45,473 nucleotides of DNA from Annulohypoxylon bovei var. microspora (lineage: Eukaryota > Ascomycota > Sordariomycetes > Xylariales > Hypoxylaceae). The notes beneath the pieces are model-generated. The model was not told the origin of the DNA and ran no database searches. It worked only from the letters and a program-made list of their open reading frames with translations. Below are positions 20,299-31,669 of this stretch, one piece after another. The stretch is from the NCBI GenBank assembly GCA_022836615.1, contig MU405412.1, positions 1-45,473 of the forward strand. The letters are read 5' to 3'. Both the position numbers and the translations under genes were made by a program. Positions within the stretch are counted from its first letter, which is position 1, and each line of letters begins with the position of its first letter.

Positions 20299-23200
20299 AC
20301 TCGTACCGTCCGACCGAGCCTCCAGATTCTCCCGTAAACGACTCGGATTCAGATGTAGACCTAGACCTCGAGGAACTAGACCCTAGCACCTCGTCCCACG
20401 TCCAAGCATCTCGACTTCTAGGACACAACCAAAGCCCCGAGCAACGAGCGCCTCGAATTGCATTACGAAATCTTCGCATGGGCGGTTTGAGACGATTGGG
20501 AAATCGAGGTCGCGGCTATGGCGAGCTTGGCCATGATAGGGATGGGAATAATGACGCCGTAGGCTTGCTGGAAGATGATTCACAAGGACAGCGATACTCG
20601 GATGGAAGCCACCATGCTGGCGACGAAGCGCCCCTTTTAGACGAATATGCCTCGCAACCCCGAAGGAGATCTTTTGCCAGCGATAGGCTTCAAAACCTAG
20701 CTCATATCGGCTCGTCCTTGAGACTGCCTAGTTTCATGTCCAGTACTAGTGCTAGTCGACAGGACGAGGATGGAGTTGTCGATAATAGAGAAGATGACCC
20801 TTCGACTTCGAGAATTATCGCTGTCGGCTCTTCTCAGTCTACTCGTTACCCACCGAACCTCGTCTCCAATGCGAAATACACAGCATTCACTTTTCTTCCT
20901 ATCACTCTATACAATGAGTTCTCGTTCTTCTTCAATATGTATTTTCTCCTGGTCGCCTTATCGCAGGCCATCCCACCTCTGAGAATTGGTTATTTATCCA
21001 CCTATATTGCTCCACTTGCATTCGTTCTTTTTATCACAATGGGAAAGGAGGCATATGATGACATAGAGCGACGTCGGAGAGACAACGAAGCGAATTCTGA
21101 GGAGTATGTCGTTCTTCGCTTTGGAGAACCGGGGCAACGGAGCACATCTTCGCGCGCTCCAAGAAACCTGAAGTCGACGATCGTACGGAAAGCAGATCGA
21201 CAACCATTGACCCAGAGGGATCGATTGTCTGACATCCAGGAAGAAGAAGAGCAAACCGAAGGTCAAGGATGGAGCCATCCATCTTCTTTCGTCGAGGAAG
21301 TTAACAAGAAGTCCCGGGACCTCAAGGTTGGCGACGTTCTCAAACTAAGCAAAGGCCAGCGCGTTCCTGCGGATGTTGTCATCTTAAAATGTTCCACCCC
21401 TGAAGGTGCACAAACTCAAATCCAGACTCCAGAAAGTCTAGGATCGGAAACGTTGTTAGTCAGTCCCTTGGAGGGTGATACCAACCCAACCGATTCTTCA
21501 TCCTCACCTGAAACGGCGAAGAACCCCGAATCAAGTAACTCTCACGCTTCCGAGGGTAAGTCTTCAGGAGAGACATTCATCAGAACCGATCAGCTTGATG
21601 GCGAGACGGACTGGAAACTTCGATTAGCATCGGCCCTAACCCAGACTCTACCTATGGAGGAGTTCGTTCGTGTTAGGGTCACAGGTGGAAAGCCCGACAA
21701 GAGGGTCAATGAGTTCGTCGGAAAGGTTGAGTTGATGGCGACCAGGCACGACGTTTTAAACGGTCAATTTGACGAAAGCAGCATAAATAATGGTGGTCAC
21801 ACCGCTGCCCTATCAATCGACAATACCGCTTGGGCAAATACTATCATTGCCTCCCAAGCGACCACTATGGCTGTCATTGTCTACACTGGGCCGCAAACAC
21901 GATCGGCTCTTTCCACCTCGTTATCACGGTCTAAGACTGGTTTATTGGAATATGAGATCAATTCCCTAACTAAAATACTTTGCGCGCTCACTCTAGCATT
22001 GTCTGTTGTTTTAGTCGCCTTAGAAGGGTTTGGCAATACCGAGGGGAATATATGGTACGTGAAGATCATGCGATTCCTCGTGCTCTTCTCTACCATTGTC
22101 CCAATCAGCCTCCGCGTCAATCTTGATCTCGGGAAGAGTGTCTATTCGTGGTTCATACAGCGAGATCCAGGTATTCCGGGCGCGGTGGTTCGGACTAGCA
22201 CAATCCCGGAGGATCTCGGGCGTATCGAATATTTGCTTAGCGATAAGACGGGCACTCTAACCCAAAACGAGATGGAGATGAAGAAAATTCACGTGGGTAC
22301 CGTCTCCTATGCCAACGAGGCAATGGACGAGGTGGTCGGATATATTAGACACGGTTTCGTCGGGACGCCGAGTGACAAAGCCCTGGTTACTCCTTCCTCT
22401 TCATACAGCACGACCGCTGGGGTCACTGCAACTAGGACACGGCGAGAGATTGGATCTAGAGTTCGGGACGTTGTTCTAGCCTTGGCTCTCTGCCACAATG
22501 TGACACCCACCGTTGAAGAAGAGGATGGCCGGACAATCACTTCTTACCAGGCCTCCTCGCCAGATGAGATAGCCATTGTACGATGGACTGAGTCTGTCGG
22601 GCTTCGCCTTGCGCATCGAGACCGGAAGAAGATGGTTCTAGAGTCTACAGAGACAGGCAAGGTCGTTGTGCAAGTCGAAATTCTCGATATCTTCCCCTTT
22701 ACTTCTGACGGAAAACGTATGGGAATAATTGTTCGATTTCACGAGCAGTTGAAGCCGTCTTCCCTTGGGTTAGACGATGGGGAAGTCTGGTTCTATCAGA
22801 AGGGCGCCGACACAGTTATGGGGTCTATTGTGGCTGCGAATGACTGGCTAGACGAGGAGACCGCGAACATGGCTCGGGAAGGTCTGAGGACTCTAGTGGT
22901 CGGGCGTAAAAGATTGTCTCCTGGACAGTACCGAGATTTCTCAGCTAGCTACCAGGAGGCCTCGTTATCGATCAGTGGTCGTGATGCTGGAATGCAACGC
23001 GTGGTCGCGGAATTTCTCGAGCACGACCTTGAGCTTCTTGGGGTCACTGGTGTCGAGGACAAACTCCAGAGGGATGTAAAGCCATCTCTAGAGCTACTTC
23101 GCAATGCTGGTATCAAAATTTGGATGCTGACGGGTGACAAAGTCGAGACGGCAAGATGTGTTGCTGTCAGTTCGAAACTTGTCGCACGAGGTCAATACAT

Positions 23201-24374
23201 CTACACGGTTGCGAAACTCAAGCATAAGGATAATGCTCAAGATCACCTGGACTTCCTTAGAAGCAAAACAGACTCCTGCTTACTGATTGATGGCGAGAGT
23301 CTGATGCTTTATCTGACACATTTTAGAGTCGATTTCATCTCGGTGGCTGTACGACTGCCAACGGTTGTTGCCTGTAGATGCTCACCCACACAGAAAGCCG
23401 ATATTGCGAAACTAATCAAGGAATTTACTAAGAAGAGAGTCTGTTGCATTGGTGATGGCGGAAATGATGTCTCGATGATACAAGCCGCAGATGTTGGTGT
23501 TGGTATCGTTGGCAAGGAAGGTCGACAGGCCAGTCTCGCGGCTGATTTCTCCATCGAGCAGTTCTGTCACCTCACCAAACTATTAGTGTGGCACGGCCGA
23601 AATAGCTACAAGCGGAGTGCTAAGCTCGCCCAATTCGTAATTCACCGCGGACTCATTATCGCTGTTTGTCAGACCATGTATAGCATTGCCATCAAATTTG
23701 AGCCGGAAGGTTTGTACAAGGTACGTTGCTCCTATTCCCCATTTACTAGCTGCGGTGCCTTACGACTAGTAGGATTGGCTCCTCGTGGGATATGCCACCG
23801 TATACACAGCAGCACCGGTGTTGTCACTCGTTCTTGACAAAGATGTCGACGAAAACCTTGCGAATCTCTACCCCGAATTATACAAGGAGTTGACGTCTGG
23901 CCGTTCCTTATCATACCGTACATTTTTTGTCTGGGTCTTTGTGTCGATATACCAAGGCGGTATGATCCAAGGTCTCTCCCAAATCCTCACCGAAGTCGAT
24001 GGGCCAAAAATGGTAGCTGTTAGCTACACAGTTCTCATACTCAACGAGCTTTTGATGGTTACCATTGAGATCACGACTTGGCATCCTGTCATGATCATAA
24101 GTATCGTTGGCACTTTTCTATTCTATATTGGGTCGATGCCGTTTCTCGGTGGATACTTCGATCTTGATTTCCTTCTTAGTTGGTAAGTGCATATCCACGC
24201 TAGCGACCAATATATTTACCCCTTTTTTCCCCGTGAACTAATTCGTCTTGTGGTAGGGGGTTTCTCTGGCGCGTACTTGCCATTGGCTCAATTTCTCTAA
24301 TACCACCGTACGCTGGGAAGTTGATTAGGAGAACAATGAAACCGCCGTCGTACAGGAAGGTCCAAGGCATATGA
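20286..24374 (+). CDS. NEO1: P4-type phospholipid-translocating ATPase, NEO1 (1320 aa, 3 exons)
   Basis: Exons 20286-23720, 23773-24182 and 24257-24374 join in frame. Neo1-type flippases move phosphatidylethanolamine/serine toward the cytosolic leaflet in Golgi and endosomes and, unlike other P4-ATPases, work without a Cdc50 partner (family knowledge). Visible motifs: PPNLVSNAKYTAFTFLPITL before TM1; DQLDGETDWKLR in the actuator domain; PISLRVNLDLGKS in TM4; LSDKTGTLTQNEM with the phosphorylated Asp at about 653; YQKGADTVMG; MLTGDKVETARCVAV; and IGDGGNDVSMIQAADVGVGI near 1055. The TM4 PISLR and NEMEMKKIHVGT sequences place it in the NEO1/ATP9 branch. An Arg/Gly-rich cytosolic N terminus of about 190 residues precedes TM1. 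A Ser/Pro-rich insert of about 55 residues (about 372-427) interrupts the actuator domain. Confidence 0.95.
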
Positions 24375-25915
24375 CGATACGTCTACGGGAGTAATGCACA
24401 TTGGCTAGGCGTCCGGGGTTCATATAATATATATATATATATGTGTGATGATACTTGGGTCTTGGTCGTCTCGGAATGAGTTCCGTGAAAATTGACGACC
24501 CCCACTGCTCTCTCTGTTGTGTAGTACATTGATACAACGTACAGCTAGGAAAGTTCCTTCGAAGGCGGTTGCTTCAATATCAAGTAAGTGTAAGTTTATG
24601 AAAGGCTTGAATTATATACTGTAGAGATCCTATAGTACAGATATAGATAGAGGTAATGCGCTACACTGAACAACCTTAGGTTTATATCTTATAGCCAACC
24701 CCTTCACAGCACTTGAGGCAGGTAGCTTTTAGCAAGTCTCCCCCGCGATACTAAAGGCGCCGAGCAAATTTCGTCATTCTGACTAAGGTGTTTCAGCCGG
24801 TCCCTATATTTCTACACTGCGCCGTTTTTTCCTTTTCCCTTTTTTTTTAAAAAAAAACCCCCCAAAAAAAGCCTGCCAACCTGAGTATCCTACAATTGAA
24901 AGATGTTAGTCGAGGTCAAATCATTGAACCTTGGAACACAATAAGCTGCTTCTATGGAAATTATCATTCATTATCAGGTAAATAAACGTAATGGCTCAAG
25001 TCATACATACATACAGCCGCTGCGTCATAGCTCACATGCAGCTCTCACATACATATGTACATCTTTACGCATTGGCGCCAGACTGCGCCCGATCGAAGAG
25101 TGGATACCTATGTTGACATGAATTATCTACCTGGTTATATACATAAATTCTAGAGTTTGCTGTGTCGATATACGTCTTCATGCATACCTAATCCATAACA
25201 AAACCTAAGTAACGATAACATGCGCCTAGGTGGATGGTACACAACCTAAAGTTCTGGGGAACTTTAGAGTTGGGTTGCGGGATTGTGGGACCATGGTTAG
25301 GGTACCTAGATATCGCGCAAGAGTCTCTAGCCTGTAAAGTTTCGCCTCCGTGCCTTTTTTTCTTTTGCGGAGGCGTATGGAGACTAGTCTAGTCCCTCAT
25401 TTCCACATCTTCCGCATCTCCACCTTATAAGTGAATACATTTTTTCCCTGCCTCCCCTCTCAATCTCTACATAGTATTACTATTCTCTTTGTGGACCACT
25501 TCAACCCACCAATCTGGAATCTAGTATCTAACATCCTATACTGAAGAATCAGTCAATTGTTTAGGCTTTGAAAATTGCTTGGGCTTGTTCGGTGATAGGT
25601 GAGCCAACCATCTCATCCCGTTGCATTTGAGTGGGGAGCTCTATATGTACACTAGCTACCTTGGTATCTTTTAGGTATCTTTAGATTCACGTTCCGAGAT
25701 TGGGAGACTTATACGCCCAAGACCCGAACATCTCTTCTTTCCCCTTCCTCTCTTATTACCCCGTTATAAAACCCCGTCGAAAAGAGATATCTTGTTGCCC
25801 TATTAACGGCTTCTTTCAAACGGCTAACTCGGTCAAACTCATTTAATATAGCTAGAACCTTTACCTTTCTCCCTTTCCTTCCATTCCTATTGACTTCACT
25901 ACGTCGATCATCACA
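24375..25915. other. Spacer NEO1 / glycogen synthase
   Basis: About 1.5 kb without a convincing ORF. It holds a TA microsatellite (24425-24442), a T/A/C homopolymer cluster at about 24825-24870, and CCTAGG/GGTACC motifs near 25228 and 25301. The last 120 bp before the glycogen synthase ATG are a CT-rich leader without upstream ATGs. Confidence 0.6.
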
Positions 25916-28274
25916 ATGGCTACCGAAGGCGCGGGGAGAACTCCTCGCGAGGTGAAGAATCATATCTTATTTGAAGTTGCGACTGAGGTGGCGCACAGAG
26001 GTATGTTTTAGAAAACGCGGCGCGAGTTTCCACAGACTAATATTCGTCTCAGTCGGTGGTATTTACTCCGTCATCAAGTCCAAGGCGCCTGTCACTACTG
26101 CTGAGTATGGCGAGCGGTATACTCTCATTGGTCCTCTGAACCACCAATCTGTATGTTGTATCTTCTCGGACCTAGTGTTTCGTGCGTCTTCCTGACCCAA
26201 AGCAGGCTGCTGTTGAAGTCGAAGAACTCGAACCAACTACCCCCGAACTCGCCAAGAGCATCGATGCTATGAAGAACCGGGGCATTGGTATACTTTACGG
26301 ACGATGGCTCATTGAGGGTGCCCCTAGAGTATTACTTATCGATACAAAGACTGCATACAAGTATCTGGATGAGTGGAAAGCAGACTTGTGGAATGTTGCT
26401 AGCATCCCGGCTCCGCCAGGCGACGATGAAACAAACGAGGCCATCGTTTTTGGATACCTGGTCGCATGGTTTCTAGGAGAGGTACGTTTCTTAGCCACGA
26501 TGAACGCCACAACTACTGACCTTTTGGGGGGTTGTAGTTTGTCTGCCACGAGAAGCACAAAGCCGTTATTGCTCACTTCCACGAATGGCTTGCTGGTGTA
26601 GCTCTACCATTGACCAAGAAGCGGCGCATAGATGTTACTACCGTTTTCACTACCCACGCAACCCTTCTAGGCCGCTACCTCTGCGCTGGTTCTGTTGATT
26701 TTTACAATAATCTACAATGGTTCGACGTCGACGCCGAAGCCGGAAAGCGTGGTATCTACCACCGTTACTGCATAGAACGCGCTGCTGCTCACTCCTGCGA
26801 TGTTTTCACGACCGTCTCTCACATTACAGCCTTCGAGAGCGAACACTTGCTCAAACGCAAGCCAGATGGTGTCCTGCCGAACGGTCTTAACGTCACCAAA
26901 TTCTCTGCCATACACGAGTTCCAGAACCTGCACCAGCAGTCCAAAGAGAAGATCCATGACTTTGTCCGAGGTCACTTTTACGGGCACTACGACTTCATTC
27001 CCGAAGACACCATTTACTTCTTTACTGCCGGACGTTACGAGTTTCGGAATAAAGGTGTCGACATGTTTATCGAGTCCCTTGCTCGTCTCAACCACAGACT
27101 AAAGAACGCCGGGAGCAAGACCACCGTCGTAGCATTTATTATCATGCCCGCGCAAACCACCTCGCTAACAGTAGAAGCTCTAAAAGGCCAGGCGGTCATT
27201 AAATCCCTTCGCGATACCATCGAGGTGATCGAGCGTGGGATCGGTCGCCGCGTCTTCGAGCGGTCGTTAAAATGGCATGACGGAGATCCGATGCCGGACG
27301 AAAAGGAACTGATTACGAGCGCTGACAGGGTTGTCTTGCGCCGCCGTCTCTTCGCGATGAAACGACATGGCCTCCCTCCCATCGTCACACACAATATGAT
27401 CAATGACTCGGAAGACCCTATTCTTAACCAGATCCGGCGAGTGCAGCTCTTCAACCACCCTACGGATCGTGTCAAGGTTATTTTCCACCCCGAATTCCTA
27501 AATTCGTCGAATCCTATTCTACCCCTAGACTACGATGACTTTGTGCGTGGCACAAACTTGGGTGTGTTCGCCTCTTACTACGAACCGTGGGGCTACACCC
27601 CTGCCGAGTGTACGGTTATGGGTGTTCCAAGCATCACCACCAACCTGTCTGGTTTTGGCTGCTATATGGAGGAATTGATCGAGAACTCGGCCGACTATGG
27701 TATCTACATTGTGGACCGACGAAATAAAGGCGTCGATGACTCGGTCAATCAGCTAACCTCACATATGTTTGAGTTCTGTCAGAAAAGCCGGCGTCAACGA
27801 ATCAATCAGCGAAACCGGACAGAGAGACTTAGTGACTTACTAGACTGGAAGAGAATGGGTATGGAATACGTCAAGGCTCGGCAGTTAGCCTTGCGACGAG
27901 CATACCCGGCATCGTTTTCCGGCGACGAGGAGGATGACTTCATCCCAGGAGTTGAGCAGAAGATCTCCCGGCCCTTCTCAGTCCCAGGTTCCCCCCGCGA
28001 CCGTACTGGTATGATGACTCCTGGAGACTTCGCAAGTCTACAAGAGGGGAGAGAGGGCCTAAGCACGGAGGATTATGTGGCATGGAAACTGCCGTAAGTG
28101 GTCTACCAACCTACCAGCTGAAGTTGATAACTAACACAAGAAACACAATGTAGTGAAGAAGAAGATCCTGACGAGTACCCATTTCCGCTAACGCTGCGAA
28201 CAAAGAAAGCAAACCTCTCCGGGCCAGCTTCACCTTTTGAGAGCGTCCAAACCAACGGGACCCAGTTGGCATAG
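25916..28274 (+). CDS. GSY1: Glycogen [starch] synthase, GT3 family (711 aa, 5 exons)
   Basis: Exons 25916-26000, 26053-26150, 26206-26481, 26538-28093 and 28154-28274 join in frame. It transfers glucose from UDP-glucose to growing glycogen in the cytosol. Conserved features: HILFEVATEVAHRVGGIYSV with the KSKAP nucleotide-site lysine at the N terminus; WFLGEFVCHEKHKAVIAHFH; TTVFTTHATLLGRYLCAG; NLQWFDVDAEAGKRGIYHRY; VLPNGLNV; and the catalytic EPWGYTPAECTVMGVPSIT near residue 503. RRLFAMKRHGLPPIVTHNM and the Arg-rich RQRINQRNRTERLSDLLDW belong to the glucose-6-phosphate/regulatory helix. The C-terminal tail (from about 640) has Ser-Pro and acidic sites such as SVPGSPRDRTGM, likely phosphorylation targets. 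Length equals yeast Gsy1/2 (about 705). The gene symbol follows yeast; Neurospora uses gsn. Confidence 0.96.
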
Positions 28275-29201
28275 ACGTCCGTCGTTATTATTATTTTTTA
28301 GCGACGCAGGTTAAAAAAGCGAATTGATAGCTCGAGCTATCGAAAAGTTCGTAAGGTCCCATGGAGTGGTGCTTTGATGATATGGACCTGGCTGCAATGG
28401 GCATAGGCGACGGTAGTAGTTGCATAGGTATATATCATCTTGGTTGGGGGTGGTCCGGCAAACCATGGGTTTTGCTCTACATTGATCGCATAGCAACGCA
28501 TTAACTGGCAGTTATTAAAACTTCATATCTTTCTTTATTTCTACAACTCACAAAATAATTGTGCTATTGTGCCATTCTAGCTATAGGCAGAGGTACATAA
28601 AATGTCTAGTGCCAAGAATGGGGCTAGCCATGTACTATGTAGCTAAGTCAGGGGTTGGGTATTATTGTTTCTCGAGGCGGCTATTAATAACCGAAGGAAA
28701 TATATTCGGTATGTATGTACATTAGTTGGTGGGCAAGCTTATAGTAAACGATTGGATGAGATGCAATACCAAGATATTATATTATTATATTTTCAGTTAA
28801 CCATGACTCTAACGCCTAAAGAGAGCCAATGGATAATTATGACGTATATACTGTAGGCTATCTATATGTTTTTTAAGCGCGAATCCCCTGTAGCGTTTAA
28901 GAGGTACCTACCGTTGGACCTAGGTAGGTACAAGTGAGGTAACAGCAAATTAATTGATTCCCCCGCCTTGACCTTCCCTTGCCCTTTTTAAAAACAAAGC
29001 CGAGCGACCTGCATTCACTTTGAAAGCTTCACCTTAAAAAGCTTCCTATACCTACTACCTAGTAACAATCACACAAAAGGAACACATGTGACCTAGGTAG
29101 GTAATGAAGACTTACAGGCAACTGACCAATTCCTGTAGGGCAAAAAGGGAAAGGCTTCCCTCACGCGTGGTGATACCGCTATACCTCAACTTGCATTCAC
29201 G
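28275..29201. other. Spacer glycogen synthase / F-box gene
   Basis: About 0.93 kb, AT-rich around 28500-28860, with no plausible gene. The right part has CCTAGGTAGGTA motifs at 28904-28931 and 29091-29103. Confidence 0.6.
28904..28931. repeat. Inverted repeat (9-bp arms)
   Basis: GTACCTACC and GGTAGGTAC are separated by 10 nt containing half of a CCTAGG site. It is the same motif family as the elements at 6729 and 17066. Confidence 0.8.
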
Positions 29202-31346
29202 ATGAAGTTCGCCGTTATGAAGTTCTTCCGGCGTAGCAAAAAGCCGCCCCAGCAACCCAAGCCATCCAAAAAATCGGTCCAAGATGATTTGGAACGAGAT
29301 AAATATCGGATTTACAACCCGCAGCAGAATGACTATTACAACTATGCCGCCCAAAGGGGCAACGTATTCGCGCCTTGGTTAGAGCTGCCCCTTCCCATAT
29401 TAGAGAGAGTATTCTCCTTCGTCTGTCCCCATTGTTGCGATGAGTCGTATGAGACATGCGAGCAGAGCGCGCTCGAGAACGCCTGTATGCTTTGCGATGT
29501 GCGCGACCTCTCCCACGCCGGCCAAGTCTGCAAAGAATGGAGGAAGACGGCGGTCAAATTGATGTAAGTCATCTCCTAAATAAAAGCTATGTGACCCTAG
29601 GTCAACGTGTTGCTAAACATCAGCGGTTTTCTCGTCATAGGTACCATAGTATTCGTATAGATTCTGTACATTATTGCGAGCGCGAGATCGATCTCTCCGA
29701 GAGACGAAAGCGTAGGAGTCGATTCGATCGCAATGGCCTTCCCGAAGACACGGCTAGTGCTCGGCTGCAATTGTTATGCCGAGCCCTACGCGAAGACCCG
29801 ACCCGGCTCGGTTCACTCGTTCAATACTTCAAGACACCATATATGCTACGAGAGTCGAGCACCTCGACACTCGCGAGGACTATCGCTGTCTTGCCCAACC
29901 TCCGCTACGTCGACCTGCCTGAAGGGCTTTTCGGTGACGATCCGGCTTATCATACCCTCAAGCTTGAAGTGCAAGCCCGCTGTCCAAACCTCAGAAAAAT
30001 GGCCTATACTGGCGGCAGTGAGCGGAGCTTGGAGGCGTTGGCCAGGGGTAATATATGGCCGAATCTCGAAGTGTTAGAACTGACTAGAATAAACATGGAT
30101 CCGACGATATTGCGACACGTACTTGCAATGCTCCAATACCTTCGAGCTCTGAAGGTGTCGGACTGCCGAATCTTAGATGACGACATATTTAAATACAACG
30201 ATACGTTGCCGGCGTTTCCAGCCTTGGAGGAAGTAATACTAATAGACACGCCGAGGCTCACCTCTAACGGCCTGGTGGCATATCTGTCTAGAGATGACAC
30301 GCAGAGGCAGCTGAAGGTGCTCTCTCTTTCTAACACTGGGGTCCAACCATCTACATTACACGAGGTTTTGGCTCGGGCGCCAAATCTTACGACTCTTTCT
30401 ATCATTGACCAAGTAGATTCCGCATTTCCATCTCACTCGGGACCCCTCCCGCCGCTGACAAACTGGTCGCTACAAACTCTACACTTCGAAATCACAGCAT
30501 CTCCGGCTACTTCTCCTTACGCGAGTATCACGAGCGGCTACTACAACTATCTGGCGTCCTCCCTTTTCGCTGGTGGCCTACCACGCCTATCTGCAGTGTA
30601 TGTTCGTGACCAGGACTTCCCAGACACTCTCCTAGGCCTCCCACCGCCCATGCCCGGGTTTGCTGGAGGTCAGCAACGACCTAGCAGCTCTAGCAGTACC
30701 GGCATGTTCAACATGGGAAACGGTAGCCTTTCGCCGACGAACCCTGGTCACTTCGGCAATGTGCCCTCACGCTTCAGCTCCAATAACCCTTTCGCGGCGG
30801 CACTGGGTCCAACTCGTGGATTGTCACTCAACCAGACACTTGAGGTTTTCACAAAAGGGGAAGACGACGTTGATTGGGGTAGCATTAGAAGTGAGTATAT
30901 ACAGCTCGTTTTATAAAGCCCCAGCTCACCCCCGTGATTCTATTACCTTTGAGATACATATTTTCAAGTCTCAGCACAGAATCACTCTACATTCTTCTAT
31001 ATGTGACAATCGCTAACTCTTCATTACTACAGTGGACCCCTTTGATGCATATAGCAGTGTTGGGGGCAATGGTCGCAAAGGTCGCAGCGGTAGTACGTCA
31101 AGCGGCCGCCCCCTGAGTAGTTACGGCCTAACGGATATGGGCTCTGGGTGGCAGGCCGGTGGTGGAGCCAGGAAGAGTATAATCGTACAAGGAAACGGCG
31201 CTGGTAGTTTCCTGGCCGTGCCGGGCGGGAAGGGCGGGCACGGGCGTAGTGAAAGTACCGCAAGCTCAAGCGCCGTCAGGGAGGATCTATGGCCACGACC
31301 CAGCAGTAGCGCCGGGGTTAAGGGAGATCGAGACCTGTGGCGTTGA
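29202..31346 (+). CDS. F-box protein with LRR-like repeats and Cys-rich insert (641 aa, 3 exons)
   Basis: Exons 29202-29563, 29641-30890 and 31033-31346 join in frame (phases 2 and 1). The N terminus is basic (KFFRRSKKPPQQPKPSKK). Residues about 61-125 are F-box-like: PWLELPLPILERVFSFVC, a Cys-rich insert, then VRDLSHAGQVCKEWRKTAV and YHSIRI. Residues about 170-420 contain degenerate leucine-rich repeats: LPNLRYVDLPEGLF, WPNLEVLELTRINM, FPALEEVILIDTPRLTSNGL, LKVLSLSNTGVQ and APNLTTLSII. The last 180 residues are Ser/Gly/Asn-rich and disordered. F-box proteins recruit substrates to SCF ubiquitin ligases through Skp1; the target here is unknown. Two ATGs (residues 1 and 6) are possible starts. 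It is convergent with the ZNG1-type gene, 323 bp apart. Confidence 0.87.
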
Positions 31347-31669
31347 TCAGCAATTCCCCTAGTAGGATGGGTAGTTGGTTCCTAATTAATGGATAACGAG
31401 ACTATGAGATTTTGAAATTGATATTCCGGTTGATGCGGGAGCAAAAGCGATATGTGCAAAAGGTTAAGACTATCAAGACTGCGGTATTAGGAGTCATCAA
31501 TTGTGCTACCAATCATCGAGTGAGCAGACATAATGAGTCAATACCAAGGGCTTGTATCTCAGAACCGAATGTAACAGCAGATGAGACTGGCCAGACCGTA
31601 CAGGGAACTATGCGCTCTTCTATTTCAAGTTGTGTATCCAGGGAGGGCGGCAAGTTTAGCTGGTAATGC
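31347..31669. other. Convergent 3' spacer
   Basis: This 323-bp stretch lies between the stop codons of the F-box and CobW-type genes. No gene or strong structure is seen. Confidence 0.6.
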
